DNA of 64,000 nt from Prosapia bicincta (GCA_036971475.1 JBAIZL010000001.1:106741850-106805849); one strand, 5' to 3'. Positions 37,469-49,440 are shown, counted from the stretch's first letter. Translations and numbers: made by a program. Notes: generated by a model not told the origin, from the letters alone.

Positions 37469-39283
37469 CTGTGTGGGTCCAAGCTCCGTGTGGTTGCGGG
37501 GTGAGGTACGGGGGAAGGAGGGGTACGGCCTTGTAACTGTTATGTGCGTGTATTCCTTTTCAAATAACATTCGGCCAGTTAAGATAGTGGAAGTGTGTGT
37601 GTTAGAATTGTGCGTATTTCTTCTATCGTCTAGCCTAGTGTTTTTGTTTAGTGTTGATAATTATACAACACTAATTTTAATTTTTAATTAGTGTTGATGT
37701 TTTAATTTTTTAATTTAGTGTTGATTATAGTTAGTCATGTCTCAAAGTTCGTCAAGTGGAAGTAGCCGTAAAAGAAGTTTTGTTGTACATAGTGAAGCTC
37801 GAACATTAATTAGTAAAATAATTGAAAAATGTGACGAAGAAGCAAAAACTAATTCATTGCGTTTCCCATTAAAACAGGCCACAAAAAGAGCAGCAGATTA
37901 TTGTGGAAAGTCAGATAATTTTATTCTGAAAGTCCGTAAAGAGGCTAGGCACTTGAAAGAACAAGGTTCAAGCAGTAAGCTCTCCTCGCCTGGTAAAAAA
38001 AGAAAAACCAGGTTCAATGACAGAAAAGTTTCTGTTGATGACTTCGATAAGTGTGTCATTAGAAATATAATTCAAGACTTTTATAAAAGTGAAAGGGTTG
38101 TACCGACAGCACGAAAACTGCTACCCATAGTGAAACAAAGAATTCACTTTCCATGGGGAAAGAAATCTTTGATAAGAATTATAAGGGGAATGGGTTTCAA
38201 ATGGAGAAAGTGTAGTAGTAGGAGAAAAATTCTTATAGAAAAATCGGAAATTCGGGAATGGCGACACAGATATTTAGTGCAAATAAAAGCCTTACGTCAA
38301 TCTGGAAGGGATATTTTTTACGTGGACGAGACATGGGTAGACAGTAATATAACTGTTAAAAAATGTTGGCAGTCAGATGATGTTTTCGGTGTATCAGAAA
38401 ACTATAGAGCAGGATGCCGCCTTATACTTCTACATGCTGGTGGCAAAAATGGATTTGTGAAAGGAGCCAAGCTTCTTTATAAGGCAGGAACCACTTCCGG
38501 TGACTATCACGGTCAAATGAACCAAAATAATTTTGAGAAGTGGCTCAAAGAGATGCTTTTGCCAAACATTCCACCCACCTCTGTAATTATAATGGACAAT
38601 GCACCTTATCATTCTGCTCTAGCAGAAAAGTTTCCAACCAAATACTCAGTAAAAATGGAAATGATAAATTTTTTGAGGAAACGTGGTATTAACTGTAACG
38701 AAACAATGAAAAAAGAAGAGCTCATTCCTTTAATTAACATTCACCGACCGAAAGAAAAAGTTTTTAAAATAGACCAGTTTCTCTGTAGTTTAGGACATAC
38801 TGTCGTTAGAACTCCACCTTACATGTGTGACCTAAACCCTATCGAACTAGCTTGGGCTAAAATAAAGAATTTTGTGAGAGAACACAACCATGACGGCAAC
38901 TTAAGTTTAATAAGGTTACAGGAATTAACCGAACTGGGAATAGAAGAAGTGACAGAAAATGACTGGATCGGATATTGCAACAAAGTCGAAGACCTTGAGA
39001 AATATTACTGGGAAACTGATGGCATAGTATCAGATGTAATAGACGAACTAATAATTAATATTAATACTCAAGACGACAGCAGTACAGACGATACTACCAG
39101 TGACAGCGATTCCAGCATCAGTGACGCAGAAAGCACACTTGCTAGGCCACTGTAATACGTAAGTACATGTTATCAGTATTTGAATAGATGTTTTTTTTAT
39201 GGGTAGTAGCTTTACCCTCACTTAGCCTGTGTTTACGCATTCCTCGAATTCCTAGCAAACACACGGAGGTTGGACCCGCACAG
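37469..39283 (+). mobile_element. Complete DD82E (Sailor-type) DNA transposon
   Basis: 1815 bp. Terminal inverted repeats of about 29 bp, CTGTGTGGGTCCAAGCTCCG... and (reverse complement of the right end) CTGTGCGGGTCCAACCTCCG..., have 3 mismatches. Each end is flanked by TA (37467-37468 and 39284-39285), the target duplication of the IS630-Tc1-mariner group. It contains one intact transposase gene. It sits inside the jerky-like element, whose reading frame resumes on the other side. Confidence 0.9.
37737..39155 (+). CDS. DD82E (Sailor-type) transposase, intact
   Basis: 472-residue DDE/D transposase that cuts and pastes its element by recognising the terminal inverted repeats. Residues 1-100 are basic and Ser-rich with a helix-turn-helix-like start (A-R-T-L-I-S-K-I-I-E). 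Residues ~105-180 form a second helical DNA-binding region (G-M-G-F-K-W-R-K-C). Catalytic acids: D197 in Y-V-D-E-T-W, D287 in I-M-D-N-A-P-Y-H and E370 in L-N-P-I-E-L-A-W. Exactly 82 residues separate D287 and E370, the spacing described for the Sailor superfamily of IS630-Tc1-mariner transposons. The insert between them contains a SAP-like F-L-R-K-R-G-I stretch. The acidic Ser/Asp-rich C-terminus (445-470) is typical of recent insect copies. There is no internal stop or frameshift and all three acids are kept, so it may be active. The 268-base leader from the left TIR has no other frame. Confidence 0.92.
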   Translation: MSQSSSSGSSRKRSFVVHSEARTLISKIIEKCDEEAKTNSLRFPLKQATKRAADYCGKSDNFILKVRKEARHLKEQGSSSKLSSPGKKRKTRFNDRKVSVDDFDKCVIRNIIQDFYKSERVVPTARKLLPIVKQRIHFPWGKKSLIRIIRGMGFKWRKCSSRRKILIEKSEIREWRHRYLVQIKALRQSGRDIFYVDETWVDSNITVKKCWQSDDVFGVSENYRAGCRLILLHAGGKNGFVKGAKLLYKAGTTSGDYHGQMNQNNFEKWLKEMLLPNIPPTSVIIMDNAPYHSALAEKFPTKYSVKMEMINFLRKRGINCNETMKKEELIPLINIHRPKEKVFKIDQFLCSLGHTVVRTPPYMCDLNPIELAWAKIKNFVREHNHDGNLSLIRLQELTELGIEEVTENDWIGYCNKVEDLEKYYWETDGIVSDVIDELIININTQDDSSTDDTTSDSDSSISDAESTLARPL

Positions 39284-39289
39284 TACCTT

Positions 39290-39641
39290 ATTCGTTATTA
39301 AATTTATGTTTCAGACCAAGGTTCACAACAAAATCATAAGCTAGGCTTCGAACACAGTTTCTCGTTAAAGGAAATCTATGAGCTTGCATTTTTTTTTATG
39401 TGGTTGTCAAGTCGCAACTCATTAGCTGTACCCAAACATGAACTAGGACCCATTGGAATTTTGGAGTCACAGCCAGTTTTTAATTTTCTCTCAAGAGTTT
39501 TCCTTGGAATGTTAAACTCCATAGAAGCTCTTCTCACAGAATAACCATTATTATTTACTTTATTGGTATTATTTTTAAGATCTTCTTATTTCCATGATCC
39601 TCTAGAAGAACCGTCCTTTAGAATGTACTTATTTGGCATCT
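39290..39641 (-). pseudogene. N-terminal psq-type helix-turn-helix of the jerky-like transposase
   Basis: The minus strand starts M-P-N-K-Y and continues G-Y-S-V-R-R-A-S-M-E-F-N-I-P-R-K-T-L-E, a pipsqueak-type helix-turn-helix (A-A-x-x-F-x-I-P-x-x-T-L). It then has H-R-F-P-L-T-R-N-C-V-R-S-L-A-Y-D-F, the start of the CENP-B-type region. There is a stop after G-S-W-K, a one-base frameshift near 39390 in an A run, and a stop just before the insertion junction. The copy is dead. Confidence 0.78.
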
Positions 39642-39664
39642 AAAACATAACGATACTGTCAAAA

Positions 39665-39667
<3 letters not shown>

Positions 39668-39722
<55 letters not shown>
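39668..39722. repeat. (TA)n microsatellite
   Basis: TA array that meets the PLE fold-back at 39723. Confidence 0.95.
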
Positions 39723-39725
<3 letters not shown>

Positions 39726-39965
39726 ATAAATTTAAAATATTTCAAACACAAGAATACCTTTAATGAATATATTTATTCAAAGCTTTTCGCCGATAAAAAA
39801 GTATCAGCATCTTCAGGAAAAATAATTATCTAATAAAAAAAATATTTTTTTTTATTAGATAATTATTTTTCCTGAAGATGCTGATACTTTTTTATCGGCG
39901 AAAAGCTTTGAATAAATATATTCATTAAAAGTATTCTTGTGTTTGAAATATTTTAAATTTATTAA
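39723..39965. mobile_element. Penelope-like element fold-back
   Basis: A near-perfect palindrome centred at ~39844. Arms carry GCCGATAAAAAAGTATCAGC and CATCTTCAGGAAAAATAATT, the hairpin and CTGAAGATG style of PLE ends. Nested in the jerky-like element and flanked by TA-rich sequence. Confidence 0.75.
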
Positions 39966-40689
39966 CTATATATACAAGAAAACATATCACCATATTTAAT
40001 ATATATATATATAGCACGTTTATGGGATGGCCATCTATCCTGACGATGGTATGGCCGTCTCTCCTGATCGGGTCTCCCATAGCGCGTCATCAATCATGGT
40101 GGACGCAAACGTAAACAAAACCTACGTACCTGTGTGTAGTTAGATCTAAACTACTCTAAAACTAAAGGTGCCCTCACTATTCGCAACCTAGGGCATGTTT
40201 TAATCGAAATGTTACGACATACTACATAATTTTTTGGTATATTGGAAACTAAAATCACGGATTTTACTGACTTTTAATTCAAATAAAGAGTCATCCGTAG
40301 CAGCAACATTCAATCACATTACTAATCACATGCTAACTGACCAGCAGCGCTCTACAACGAATAGTGTAAAAACTACAGGCGTTGGCCATCTCTCCCGTAT
40401 GGCCATCTATCCCGGACTTACCCTACCTTCCCAGGTGTGCATTCAATAGCTTCCGAAGTTTATGTCGATAAGAGACATACAGACATTAATTTTTATTTAT
40501 ATAGATTTATTTTCCAAAGTTATTGTTACAAGCATATTCTTAATTTTTACTAGAAATGTAAGAATAAAGAAAAGTGTAAACTTTATAAGTAAATATTTTC
40601 ATAAGAAATTGCGTGTGTATCTATAGACTAATTACGATTGCAGCGGTGGGACGGGATTTGCAATCTTTCGATGTTTTCATATTTCTTTA

Positions 40690-41540
40690 AATTCCTTCTA
40701 TTAGCTCTGACACTCCTGGTCAGAAGGTACACACCTTGTACAAATTTTGAATCGTTAATAAAAATACGTTTTTATTCATCCAACAAAGCTCAAAACGTTT
40801 TTATTTTAACTCCTAGTTGATTTCAATTGATGTTAATACAGTTTTTTTTTAAATATTTATTCAATAATTAAGTTATAAAAATTTGAAGGTCTATGTAGGA
40901 GTAGCTACATGTTTGAAGTCTGGCGCTTTTTGGCACTGAAACAACTGTCCGTAGCTAGAAATAAACTTTTTAAAGATCTGTATGAAAAACCTCCATTGTA
41001 AAACCTTAAACTGTTGCCATGACTACCCCACAATATCTAAAATAATGATCTGGGATTTTTAAAAAATGAAAAGACTAAAATAAACAAACAAACTGGATTA
41101 ACGTTATCTTACCTTGCTTCACAAATGGACAATGCGAAAGTAAAGCGAAAAGAAACTACAACACAAAGTAAACGACGAAAAAAGAAAGCGTATAAAAGGT
41201 AACAAATAAAAATAATAGTCCAACCCCATACATAGGAAGGAAAATGGAAAATTGCAAAGAATTCGTTTTCTATTTTACGACCTAATATTGCTATTCTGAC
41301 ATTTGTATATACGCACATATTTATATTAATTGTAATTATAAAATAAAAAGAAGCGAAAATCAAAATTCTCTTTGTTGATTTATGTAGGAATTTACTTACA
41401 TTTTTTTTTTTAACTTCATTTTGATTAATAGTCTTTTCCGAAGAATAGGGAGCAGGCCTATGCTTCGAACCCCTGCTGGAGGACTCGTACTAGTTTGGTT
41501 CACCCTGGGTATTTTATTTCTTTTCTACCCATATCATTGT
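40690..41540 (+). repeat. Dispersed repeat, copy 4
   Basis: Head CTTCTATTAGCTCTGACACT, then AATCGTTAATAAAAATACGT (as at 31830). From 40912 it is a direct copy of 33480-34090. It ends with the shared GAGCAGGCCTATGCTTCGAA block. Confidence 0.75.
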
Positions 41541-42240
41541 TATTCTGAAATATGTACAGTATATACGTATTTTTATTAATAAATTTATATTGACTAATTA
41601 GTATGTCTTAATATCAAAAGCAACAATAATAATAATAATAATAATGATGATATAAGAATAATAATAATAATATCAGTATTATAATATCAGAATTATTATA
41701 ATATCAGTATTATTGTTATTATAATTTATGTTTATATTAATTGTAATTACAACATAATTAGAAACTAAAATAAAATTGGTCTTTGTTGATAAAAGTAGGA
41801 ATTAACTTTTTTTTACATATTTATATTATTTGTTTCGTTTAGAGAAAAGAAGCCCCTGTAATTAGAAAAAAAACTGAATATAATTATCATTTCGTGTTGG
41901 GAGGTCATATTACTTCTTACACTAACGTATATTTAAAGTAAATTTTGAATAAAGTTACATGATACCTCTAATGACGATCGTCTAGTGCGGCCTTACAGGT
42001 TCGTGCAAGTTGATAGATTACTAAGTTCCCAATAAACGGTTTACCGAACGCCATACAACAACATCCGTGAGTTATTTAACATATTTAAACAATCTACAAC
42101 AAATTATAGATCTGGTTTTCAATATAAACTCTAGAGTTACAAAATACATTTAATTAGTACTTGAATTAAGTATAATTAAAAACACAGCATATAACAAATA
42201 TAATTCAAAATACGGACGTATAAAGATAAATCCTAACAAA
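41541..42240 (+). other. AT-rich stretch with (AAT)n and a further dispersed-repeat tail
   Basis: (AAT)n-type low complexity spans 41622-41720. The tail pattern TTGTTGATAAAAGTAGGAATTAA lies at about 41783-41805. Confidence 0.5.
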
Positions 42241-42259
42241 CTAACTACTACTTTTTTTT

Positions 42260-43040
42260 TATTAATAGTTAGTTGTCCACACGCCAAACACCAGTAGGCC
42301 TACACACAGTAAAACTGTGCTTTCTCTTTACCTTATGACATACATAATTTAGGATAATTTTGTTTTTTAGTTTATTATACCTCGTCTCAGGGTAAGTTGA
42401 GTCAAGCTGAAGTACCTGAGGTAGCTCGTGGATTAAGACCGGCCTAGGCGATGAATAGCCGTGGAGGGCCCGGCGAGTACATCCCATTAGTGACGCATTG
42501 GTGATTACTGCACTTGAAAACGTTAACCGAATAAATACGCATTATATGAGAAAAACGTAGATACGGTTTTCCTAATTACTATTTAAAAAAACAATTGCGT
42601 GTTTGTCTCATGTTAATCGGCCGACTTTAAGTGTAATTACCGGCTACTGACCATTCATAAATTGAAATTAAATTTTTGCAATAAGCTTCAGTTATAAAAC
42701 TTCAAGCCGACCAATTAACATGATACTAACACAAATTATTTTTTTTTTTTTAATAATTAAGAAAACAGTTTCAATATTTTTCTTAAATAATGCATATTTA
42801 TTATATTAACGTTTTTAAGTGTCTAATAATTAATCGGCGATGTACTCACCGTGTCGTCCCCGCCTACTCATCGCCCGAGCAGTTCCTAAACCCCCAACTA
42901 CCTGGTTTGCTTCAACTTACCATGAACCGGCGTTTACCTGTTGTCCCGGGTCACCACTTGTCGGGAAATTCCAAACCCCGGGGCAAACAACCACTCCGCG
43001 CACCACTCAAGTCTTGAGTTTTGGGGTGAGCAGGCGTGGT
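42260..43040. repeat. Inverted pair of an unclassified GC-richer repeat with inner hairpin
   Basis: Reverse complement of ~42375-42487 matches 42838-42930 (GATGTACTC(G/A)CCG, CTACCT, TCAACTTACC). Between them CATGTTAATCGGCCGAC (42610) and GTCGGCTTGAAG-type sequence near 42710 form a second fold-back (about 42599-42733). Not assigned to a class. Confidence 0.6.
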
Positions 43041-43099
43041 AATTAATTTAACTACTCATGGAAACCGTGTGCTCATAATGACGGTGCTCATTATCGAAA

Positions 43100-44135
43100 G
43101 TTAAAAAAGGAGATGGAACGATCATCTGACTCAGGCTCAAAGAAAGATCCAAACGATGTTGTGGAATTTTGAAGAGTAAGGAGGCTGTCATACTGAATGT
43201 TATAGAACATATATGTGGACCTCCAAATGATGCAAGTGTTGAAGTATATTAAAAAATTAATGGGGCAAAGAAGAGTGCTTAATAGGAAGATAATTCGATT
43301 CCAAACATCTACGCTGAGGAGGTAGGAGATCTGCATAATAAATGACCTTGTAACTGAAATGCCAGTTCAGTCAACTGTCAAGAGAAACTTGTACCGTCAG
43401 AGGAGCATATCGCAAGGAAAAAAGGAGCCAATCAATCATGATGTAGTGATCTTGAATGATGAATCATTGAATACGGAAGCAATTTTCTTTTGCAAGAAAA
43501 TATGAAAGGTGAAAGAATATTTTTTGTGCAATGAAAAAGGCAAAAGAAGCTTAAAATTTCATGACAATTTCTTTATGGATGGTACTTTTAAAAGTGCAAG
43601 TAAACAATTCTCTCAAATCTACATCAAACATGCAGATTACATTAGGGCTGACCAGGAAACAAACATACATCCCGTGGTATTTGCACTTTTACCTGACAAA
43701 AAGAAGGCTATGTATCTACGTATATTTCATCAAATTATCAAGGCATCAAGGCTGTAACAGAATGAACTCCTAAGGCAGTGACTGCTTCCGCAACACATGG
43801 CTTGATAATGAAGAATTCCCAATTCACATGTGGAATTGTCACAAATGTCATCGTACAACTAACACTGTCGAAGGATGGCACAATAGGATCAACAACATAC
43901 TTGGCAGATCAAACCCGAAGCTTAGAGATGTGTTAGTCCGATGAAGAATGCCAAGTGTTTAGCTCTCATGTATATGAGAGTTGAATTATTTCTTCCAGGA
44001 AAGTGAAGAAAAACCAAATACCAGAAGCTGGGTGATGTAATTGAAAAAATAATTAGTAATTATGAAAATATCTACGACATCAGATCATGTCTGAAGGCAT
44101 TGTGGTACAGGCATTGTGCAGAGGCTTGAATAAAT
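43100..44135 (+). pseudogene. MULE (Mutator-like) transposase relic
   Basis: The best frame (43509-43757) reads F-M-D-G-T-F-K-S-A-S-K-Q-F-S-Q-I-Y then H-P-V-V-F-A-L-L-P-D-K-K. This is the D-G-T-F start and central block of insect MULE transposases. After a frameshift, W-N-C-H-K-C-H-R-T-T-N-T-V-E-G-W-H-N-R-I-N (43830-43890) is the C-terminal E/W-H block. Upstream frames (43136-43500) look like the preceding FLYWCH-type and linker region with stops. Same strand as the host gene; dead. Confidence 0.75.
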
Positions 44136-44628
44136 GAAGCTTCTTGGCTGATTTTAAATACGCCTAAATAACAATAACTCTACAATAGTTTAGCCAGTCC
44201 AAAGTATGGATAAAGTGTGATTGGAATCAGATTTGAAACAATAACAATAAAAACCTTAGCAAGTAATCGTAGTATAATTTACTATATTACACATGTCAGC
44301 TGTTTTTAGAAAGGTGTACGCTATTATCACCATTCGCAACTGTCAAGACACCATCTTTGCTGGACCTCCACTTCAGAAACCAATCTATTTTTTCCCTCAA
44401 TGTTAACAGGTGGGAGTTCCAGGATCTGCATGCCAAGTACCACTAGACGCACTATAATCATAAAGGGTACTCTTATTTGAGAGTTACAAAGAGTTATTCG
44501 TCCAAAGACTTCCTAACAGGTGTTACTTTTAGTAAATGTAATTTTAGTTATTTCATTTCTTTCCCATTGTAATATTATTTATTATTATTAAAATTTACCT
44601 ATTTACAGTAAATGTATATTTTCTACAG
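44136..44628 (+). other. End of intron 1 of the plus-strand gene
   Basis: Only debris of the MULE relic and AT-rich sequence. The acceptor TATTTTCTACAG ends at 44628. Confidence 0.5.
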
Positions 44629-44751
44629 GTTCTGTTACAACTATATTTCTACACATGTTTGTTTTTGAAGTTGAAACCAGACGTTAAAAATAATTGGCTA
44701 CATCAACTGAAAAATATAATATTTTACTCCTTGATAATACCTATTAATTTG
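44629..44751 (+). CDS. AIG1/ADTRP-like membrane hydrolase, exon 2 (plus-strand gene)
   Basis: 41 codons between a TTTTCTACAG acceptor and a GTAAGT donor, phase 0 at both ends. The product begins V-L-L-Q-L-Y-F-Y and ends N-I-I-F-Y-S-L-I-I-P-I-N-L: a hydrophobic segment, a short charged loop (K-L-K-P-D-V-K) and the start of the next membrane segment. It corresponds residue by residue in layout to the minus-strand exon 2 (V-L-H-Q ... F-P-L-T-L). It is too short for ORF-length filters and was found by looking for the missing exon between first exon B and exon 3. Confidence 0.82.
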
Positions 44752-46795
44752 GTAAGTTTATCATAAATTAAGCCTTATTCCAATAGTTTCAGACAGTATG
44801 ATTGCTAAAATATTATTTTGGGGGGGGGGTCCAGCTGGGCATGGACAATTATTCCAACCATTAATTAATTGAGGCATAAAAATATAAACGAAATTGTGTC
44901 GAATCAAGATATTAAATTATGTAATAAACTAAACATATATCTTGAAATTTTATTTTGATCTGGTGGATTTTGTTGTCCATGAACATTGATGAACTTTTAT
45001 GTTTAAACTTTAAAATTACAAAATGTCTAACATATAACTAAATTGAATTTATAAAAAAACTTACTGAGATGGAATTTTTTTAATGCACTAGGCGAGAAAC
45101 TGATGAAGATTGGTTAGTACACTCGAAAATCTTTTCCCTAAATAAGTTTTTACACTTTTAATTTTAATTATAGGTCTAGCTAATCATAATTATGCTAAGT
45201 TTAAAAATAAAATGAAAGTAGCTATAAGTTGTAATAATGATAAATTTTGGTGTTTAAAAATTTTTCTATATTTGTTGTGGTTTCTTAAAGAAGCCTATTG
45301 GTACTCATTAAGAGTGACATGTATTAAAGTTTTAGAAATAATTTTTTCATAGCCTTGTTATAATTTCTTATTTGTAATCTTTAAGGTCATTTAATGTATC
45401 AGGAATTTAAACAAAATATATAGAAAAAAAATTTAATTACAAATATATAATTAAACTTTACTTAGGTTGTGTAGACTTTGTAAGCTTAACTAAGCTCTAG
45501 GAAAAAATTTCAAGTAATCAAAACTGTCAGTAGACCATATGGTTCTGTATGTACTGAACAATAAGAGCTAGTAAAATAGATTTAATAAGTAATTATTGGG
45601 TAACTGAGTGAATATTTTTGAACTTACTTGCTGACACATTTCAAACCTATTGATTCTTTGACAAAGCATACCCATTATTGAGTAGCGGGTCGGCTTAGTC
45701 AATGAAATGATTGTCTCGAAACCTGTCACCAAGTAAGTTCAAAAATATTCACTGTTACGCAATAATTACTTATAATTTATTCAGTGAATTCAAGACGATT
45801 ACAACAAGCAACTTTAAAATAGATTTACCTGGCTACAATAAATAACTAATACTAAATAAAATAAGGCTTACAAAAATGTGGTCTAAAATTATCTGTTTTA
45901 ATCGCAGTATAAATATAGAGGACCAATTTACTTATACAGTCCTAGTTTATTGTTAGGAAAAGCAGAAAGTTTTACTCAAATGTATATGAATATAAAGTAC
46001 ATTCATATGAACATATATTATTCTATGTTTGGTAGTGGTTGCCCTCATTTCAATTTTTTTAAAAAGTGTTGCCTTGAAAATGGGTCAATACTTGTAGATA
46101 ATTGAGTTCTGTTATGTGATGAAGATAAACTTCACATCTCTGCTAAATCCATATCAGAAGTTGAAACAAATATTCAAAATTAAAATATCACAAATATTCA
46201 AAACATTTATGATCAAAAATCCCTAAACAAAGTAATTCTGCTACTTGCTATCATTTCAAATGGCAAATTGACGATTGACCTCTTTGTTATAAACTGTCAT
46301 ATAATTTTCTACCATTCTTTTAATATTTACTAAATTATAACATGTTTGCACACAATATTTAAGAATGTACATGACCTAAACATTCCCTGACAATCTTTCA
46401 TGTGATGATTAGCTTCTCAGATATCTAAATAAAGAAGATACAAATATGACTGCTAAATGAGGATGGCAAACTTGTATCCAGTAGTTTGAATTCGAAATAA
46501 TATACAACATATATTTAGGATTTGAAAAATGATTTAAAATATAAGACATGGATTATCCCTTTTCAAATTCTGAATAATAATGCAATCATTTTATCACTAC
46601 ATATGATATGACTCCTAGTTCACAATTTGTTTACTACAGTTTATCAATGTTCACATAATATAGCCTTGGACCTTGCAAGAAAAGTCAAACTAAAGACAAA
46701 AATAACACTTGTTTACTGCTTACTAAACATATTTACAAGTTTATAAAGATAATAGAATTTTATTCCATCAATTAAGTATATATAACAGATTTGTA
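44752..46795 (+). other. Intron 2 of the plus-strand gene, first part
   Basis: A G9 run is at 44820. A short PLE-like end (AACTTACTGAGATGGAATTT) lies near 45057. A fold-back lies at 45605-45763. The remainder is AT-rich and not recognised. Confidence 0.5.
45605..45763. repeat. Fold-back repeat
   Basis: Left arm GTGAATATTTTTGAACTTAC and its reverse complement at the right end (GTAAGTTCAAAAATATTCAC), with a CTCGAAACCTGTCACC motif in the right arm. It resembles the PLE end pairs but I cannot prove the class. Confidence 0.75.
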
Positions 46796-46799
46796 TTAT

Positions 46800-47260
46800 T
46801 GTACATTGATTTTTCAATTTCTCCTATTAGTTCACACTCTCGTTACATATATAGGCCGATTGTTCAAATTTTCAATATCCAATAGTGGATAACCCTTAAC
46901 GCTATTCAAATTTTTCAAAAATTAATTCGTTATTTAAATTTAATAATGAATTAATTCTAGTTTAATATGTGAGAAAACTTTTCACAAAAGGGGCAAGGTA
47001 TCCATATAGTTATTTTGACCCATTTAGCTTAGAATAAGTGATAACACAAGATTTCATAAAAAAACTGTTTTTATGTTATAGGCTACATGATAAACAGCTT
47101 TTTTAACACATAAAACTTGTTACTTTATTTATCTTTATAGTAATTATTTAATAAAAAGTAATGAAAATAAAAATTTTCTTTCTTGACCTAAGTAGGAATT
47201 GATACAAAAAAATTTGTTTTTTGTTACTTGTTTATAATCCAACAGATTATTATAAAAGAC
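46800..47260 (+). repeat. Dispersed repeat, copy 5
   Basis: Same orientation and order of blocks as 7160-7690: CTCCTATTAGTTCACACTCT, AATTTAATAATGAATTAATT, ACTTTTCACAAAAGGGG and the TTGACCTAAGTAGGAATTGA tail. Confidence 0.75.
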
Positions 47261-48254
47261 TTTAGTTGAATAATATTGTCAAATGATACATTATAATTAT
47301 CTAAAAGTTATAATTGTCCTAATAATGTAAAATTTAGGAACAAAGATAACAGCATCAGAGAAATAAAAATGTGCCTTCCCAATTGGTAGTGGTACATTTT
47401 TTTCTAATTAATACAATACAATAACTTAACAGACACTTCTACAAAAAGGTATTTAAATATTGTCACTTCTAAATAACTTTCCAGAAGCTTTAATCTTAGC
47501 CAATTGGTTACTTTGGGAAGTTTTCTCCATATGTAACGATGAAGTTGTTTTAACTAGACATAGTAATATAACGACTTATCAAACTTATATTTAAAATAAA
47601 TTTATAAAATTTAGTGCTGTCAAATATATTTAAAATCATTAGGCGATCTTTATCAGTGTCTAGCAATAGCTTAGTAAGTCACTTAATTTTTTAACCCTCC
47701 AGCAAAGGAGGTCTTGGAAACACTCCCAGAAACGTTTTAGAAATTCAACAGATAGAAGTAACACCTAACAATATTCTACGTTTAAAAATTATGAATGAAA
47801 TTTATCACTTTAAACTGAAGTCATTTTACTTAATTCACTTATTAATCATAGAACACATATAATACAGATCAGAATTTACGGAGGTGCCCCAAATACTGAA
47901 ATTGTTTTCTTTGGAAATATAAAGTTTGGTGGCTATAAAGTTCTAATTTAAGTTTAAGTCATACATAAATTAGTGTCTATGATTTGAACGTATATTTTTC
48001 TAGAGTTGTAGAGCATGATTCAACAGTTGGATCAAGCATATACAGTAGAAAAGTTTGACCTAATTGGGAAAATAGTTGGGAAAGTAGTATAGATTCTGCA
48101 AATCAACGGTCTTTGAATGACGGTTATGATTTACAGTGAGATCCAGTTTGAAAATTTGGATAGTTTGAATAAAAAACTATTCTCGTTGAAGTTTATATTA
48201 CAATCCCATATAAACAATATTTCCTGATTCCAATTTTGAAGTATGTTCTGTTTG
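47261..48254 (+). other. AT-rich intronic stretch
   Basis: No feature recognised. Confidence 0.4.
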
Positions 48255-49440
48255 GATAATTCAAATTATTCAATTCCTACTGTTACTCTCCCTGAATATG
48301 TATCTTGTTCAAATTTGTAATTGTTATTGAAATATTTTGATTTATCCACTCAAGTTCAAGTTCATAGAATTTTGTAATTCATTATGTTCAGTGAAACTTA
48401 ATTAACCACTTTTACATTAGTTTATGATTATCCTAATTTTAATTCTGTAAACTTGTAAAAACTTACTGAGACAGATCGTTTTCGATCTCTCTGTGGTCAT
48501 CTTCGTCTGTGTCTAAATTTTCTGCTTGGAGTTGTTAGGTTGAGTGATGACGGTTTTAAAGGCAGGTTTTCGATAGTATCAAAGAGTGTGTATGATTTTT
48601 ATTGGGTTTGTTCTTTTAATATGTTTGTATTTTGTGTTTTTGTGTGTTTGTAAATTTCATATTGTTCCAGTGTGTTGAGATGTGGTCCTTTTTTGTTTAC
48701 ACAGACATTTACCTAGAAATCTTACACATCAACAAAAAAGGACCACACCTCAACACACTAGAACAATATGAAATTTACAAAAACATAAAATACACACCTA
48801 ATAAATGAACAGACCCAATACAAATCACACATACTCTTTGATACTATCGAAAACCTGCCTTTAAAACCGTCACGACTTGACCTTACAACTCCAAGCAGAA
48901 AATTTAGACACTGATGAATATCCCCCTGGAGCGATCGAAAACATTCTGTCTCATTAAGTTTTTATTATAAAGTTACAAAATTAAAGTTCGGGTAGTCATA
49001 AAATAATGTAAAAGTGATTAATAAAGTTCATTATTTTTAAACTGTAGTGGACGACATTTGATGTTAATACAATTTTTCCAAATATTATTTAATTATTTTT
49101 AATTTAAAAAAGGTGATGTTCTTAAGTTAGATTCAAACTGTATAACTATATGTTTGAAATCCAGCACTCTGGGACTGATCCAACTTGGTGATAACTGAAA
49201 ATGTTTTTCTTGGAGAGGTAAATGAACCCTATTTTAACAAATACTGTGAAATCCTAGATTTGTAGGATGGGAATTTAATTGTAATAAAGAGTCATCACTT
49301 GGACAAGAAATTTTGAGACTTAATATTGTGATTCAGTCATATTTATATCAATTCTAATTATTTAATAACAAGTAATAAAAATAAAATTTTCCATTGTTGT
49401 CCTAAGTAGGAATTGGTTTATTTTTTTTAGTATTACCTTT
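48255..49440 (+). repeat. Dispersed repeat, copy 6, split by a PLE insertion
   Basis: The head (ATTCCTACTGTTACTCTCCC, 48272) and the tail (49341-49418, ending TTGTCCTAAGTAGGAATTGG) enclose the PLE fold-back 48370-49025, which probably inserted into it. Confidence 0.6.
48370..49025. mobile_element. Penelope-like element, inverted pair (same family as 5.2 kb)
   Basis: Left arm ~48457-48700 and right arm ~48710-48963 are reverse complements with divergence. They share ACTTACTGAGACAGATCGTT, CGGTTTTAAAGGCAGGTTTT and the coding tail P-L-K-P-S. The GIY-YIG core present at 5.3 kb is absent; the two arms meet almost directly. Confidence 0.8.

Larger units (their letters stand above)
35588..40423 (-). 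mobile_element. Jerky-like (pogo/Tigger superfamily) transposon with satellite array, interrupted by a DD82E element
   Basis: Terminal inverted repeats GGGGAAGTCCGG... (35588) and ...CCGGACTTACCC (ends 40423) agree at 23 of 25 positions. Both are followed inward by ATAGATGGCCAT and flanked by TA. Minus-strand coding remnants run right to left: a psq-type helix-turn-helix and CENP-B-like start (39640-39290), continuation (37466-37321) and an acidic plus Cys-rich tail (37320-37066). The DDE domain is deleted. The left end carries 44 tandem 23-bp units (35800-36824). The right end has inverted copies of the same motif near 40030, 40051, 40382 and 40400. A PLE fold-back, a (TA)n tract and a complete DD82E transposon are nested inside. 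Confidence 0.82.
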
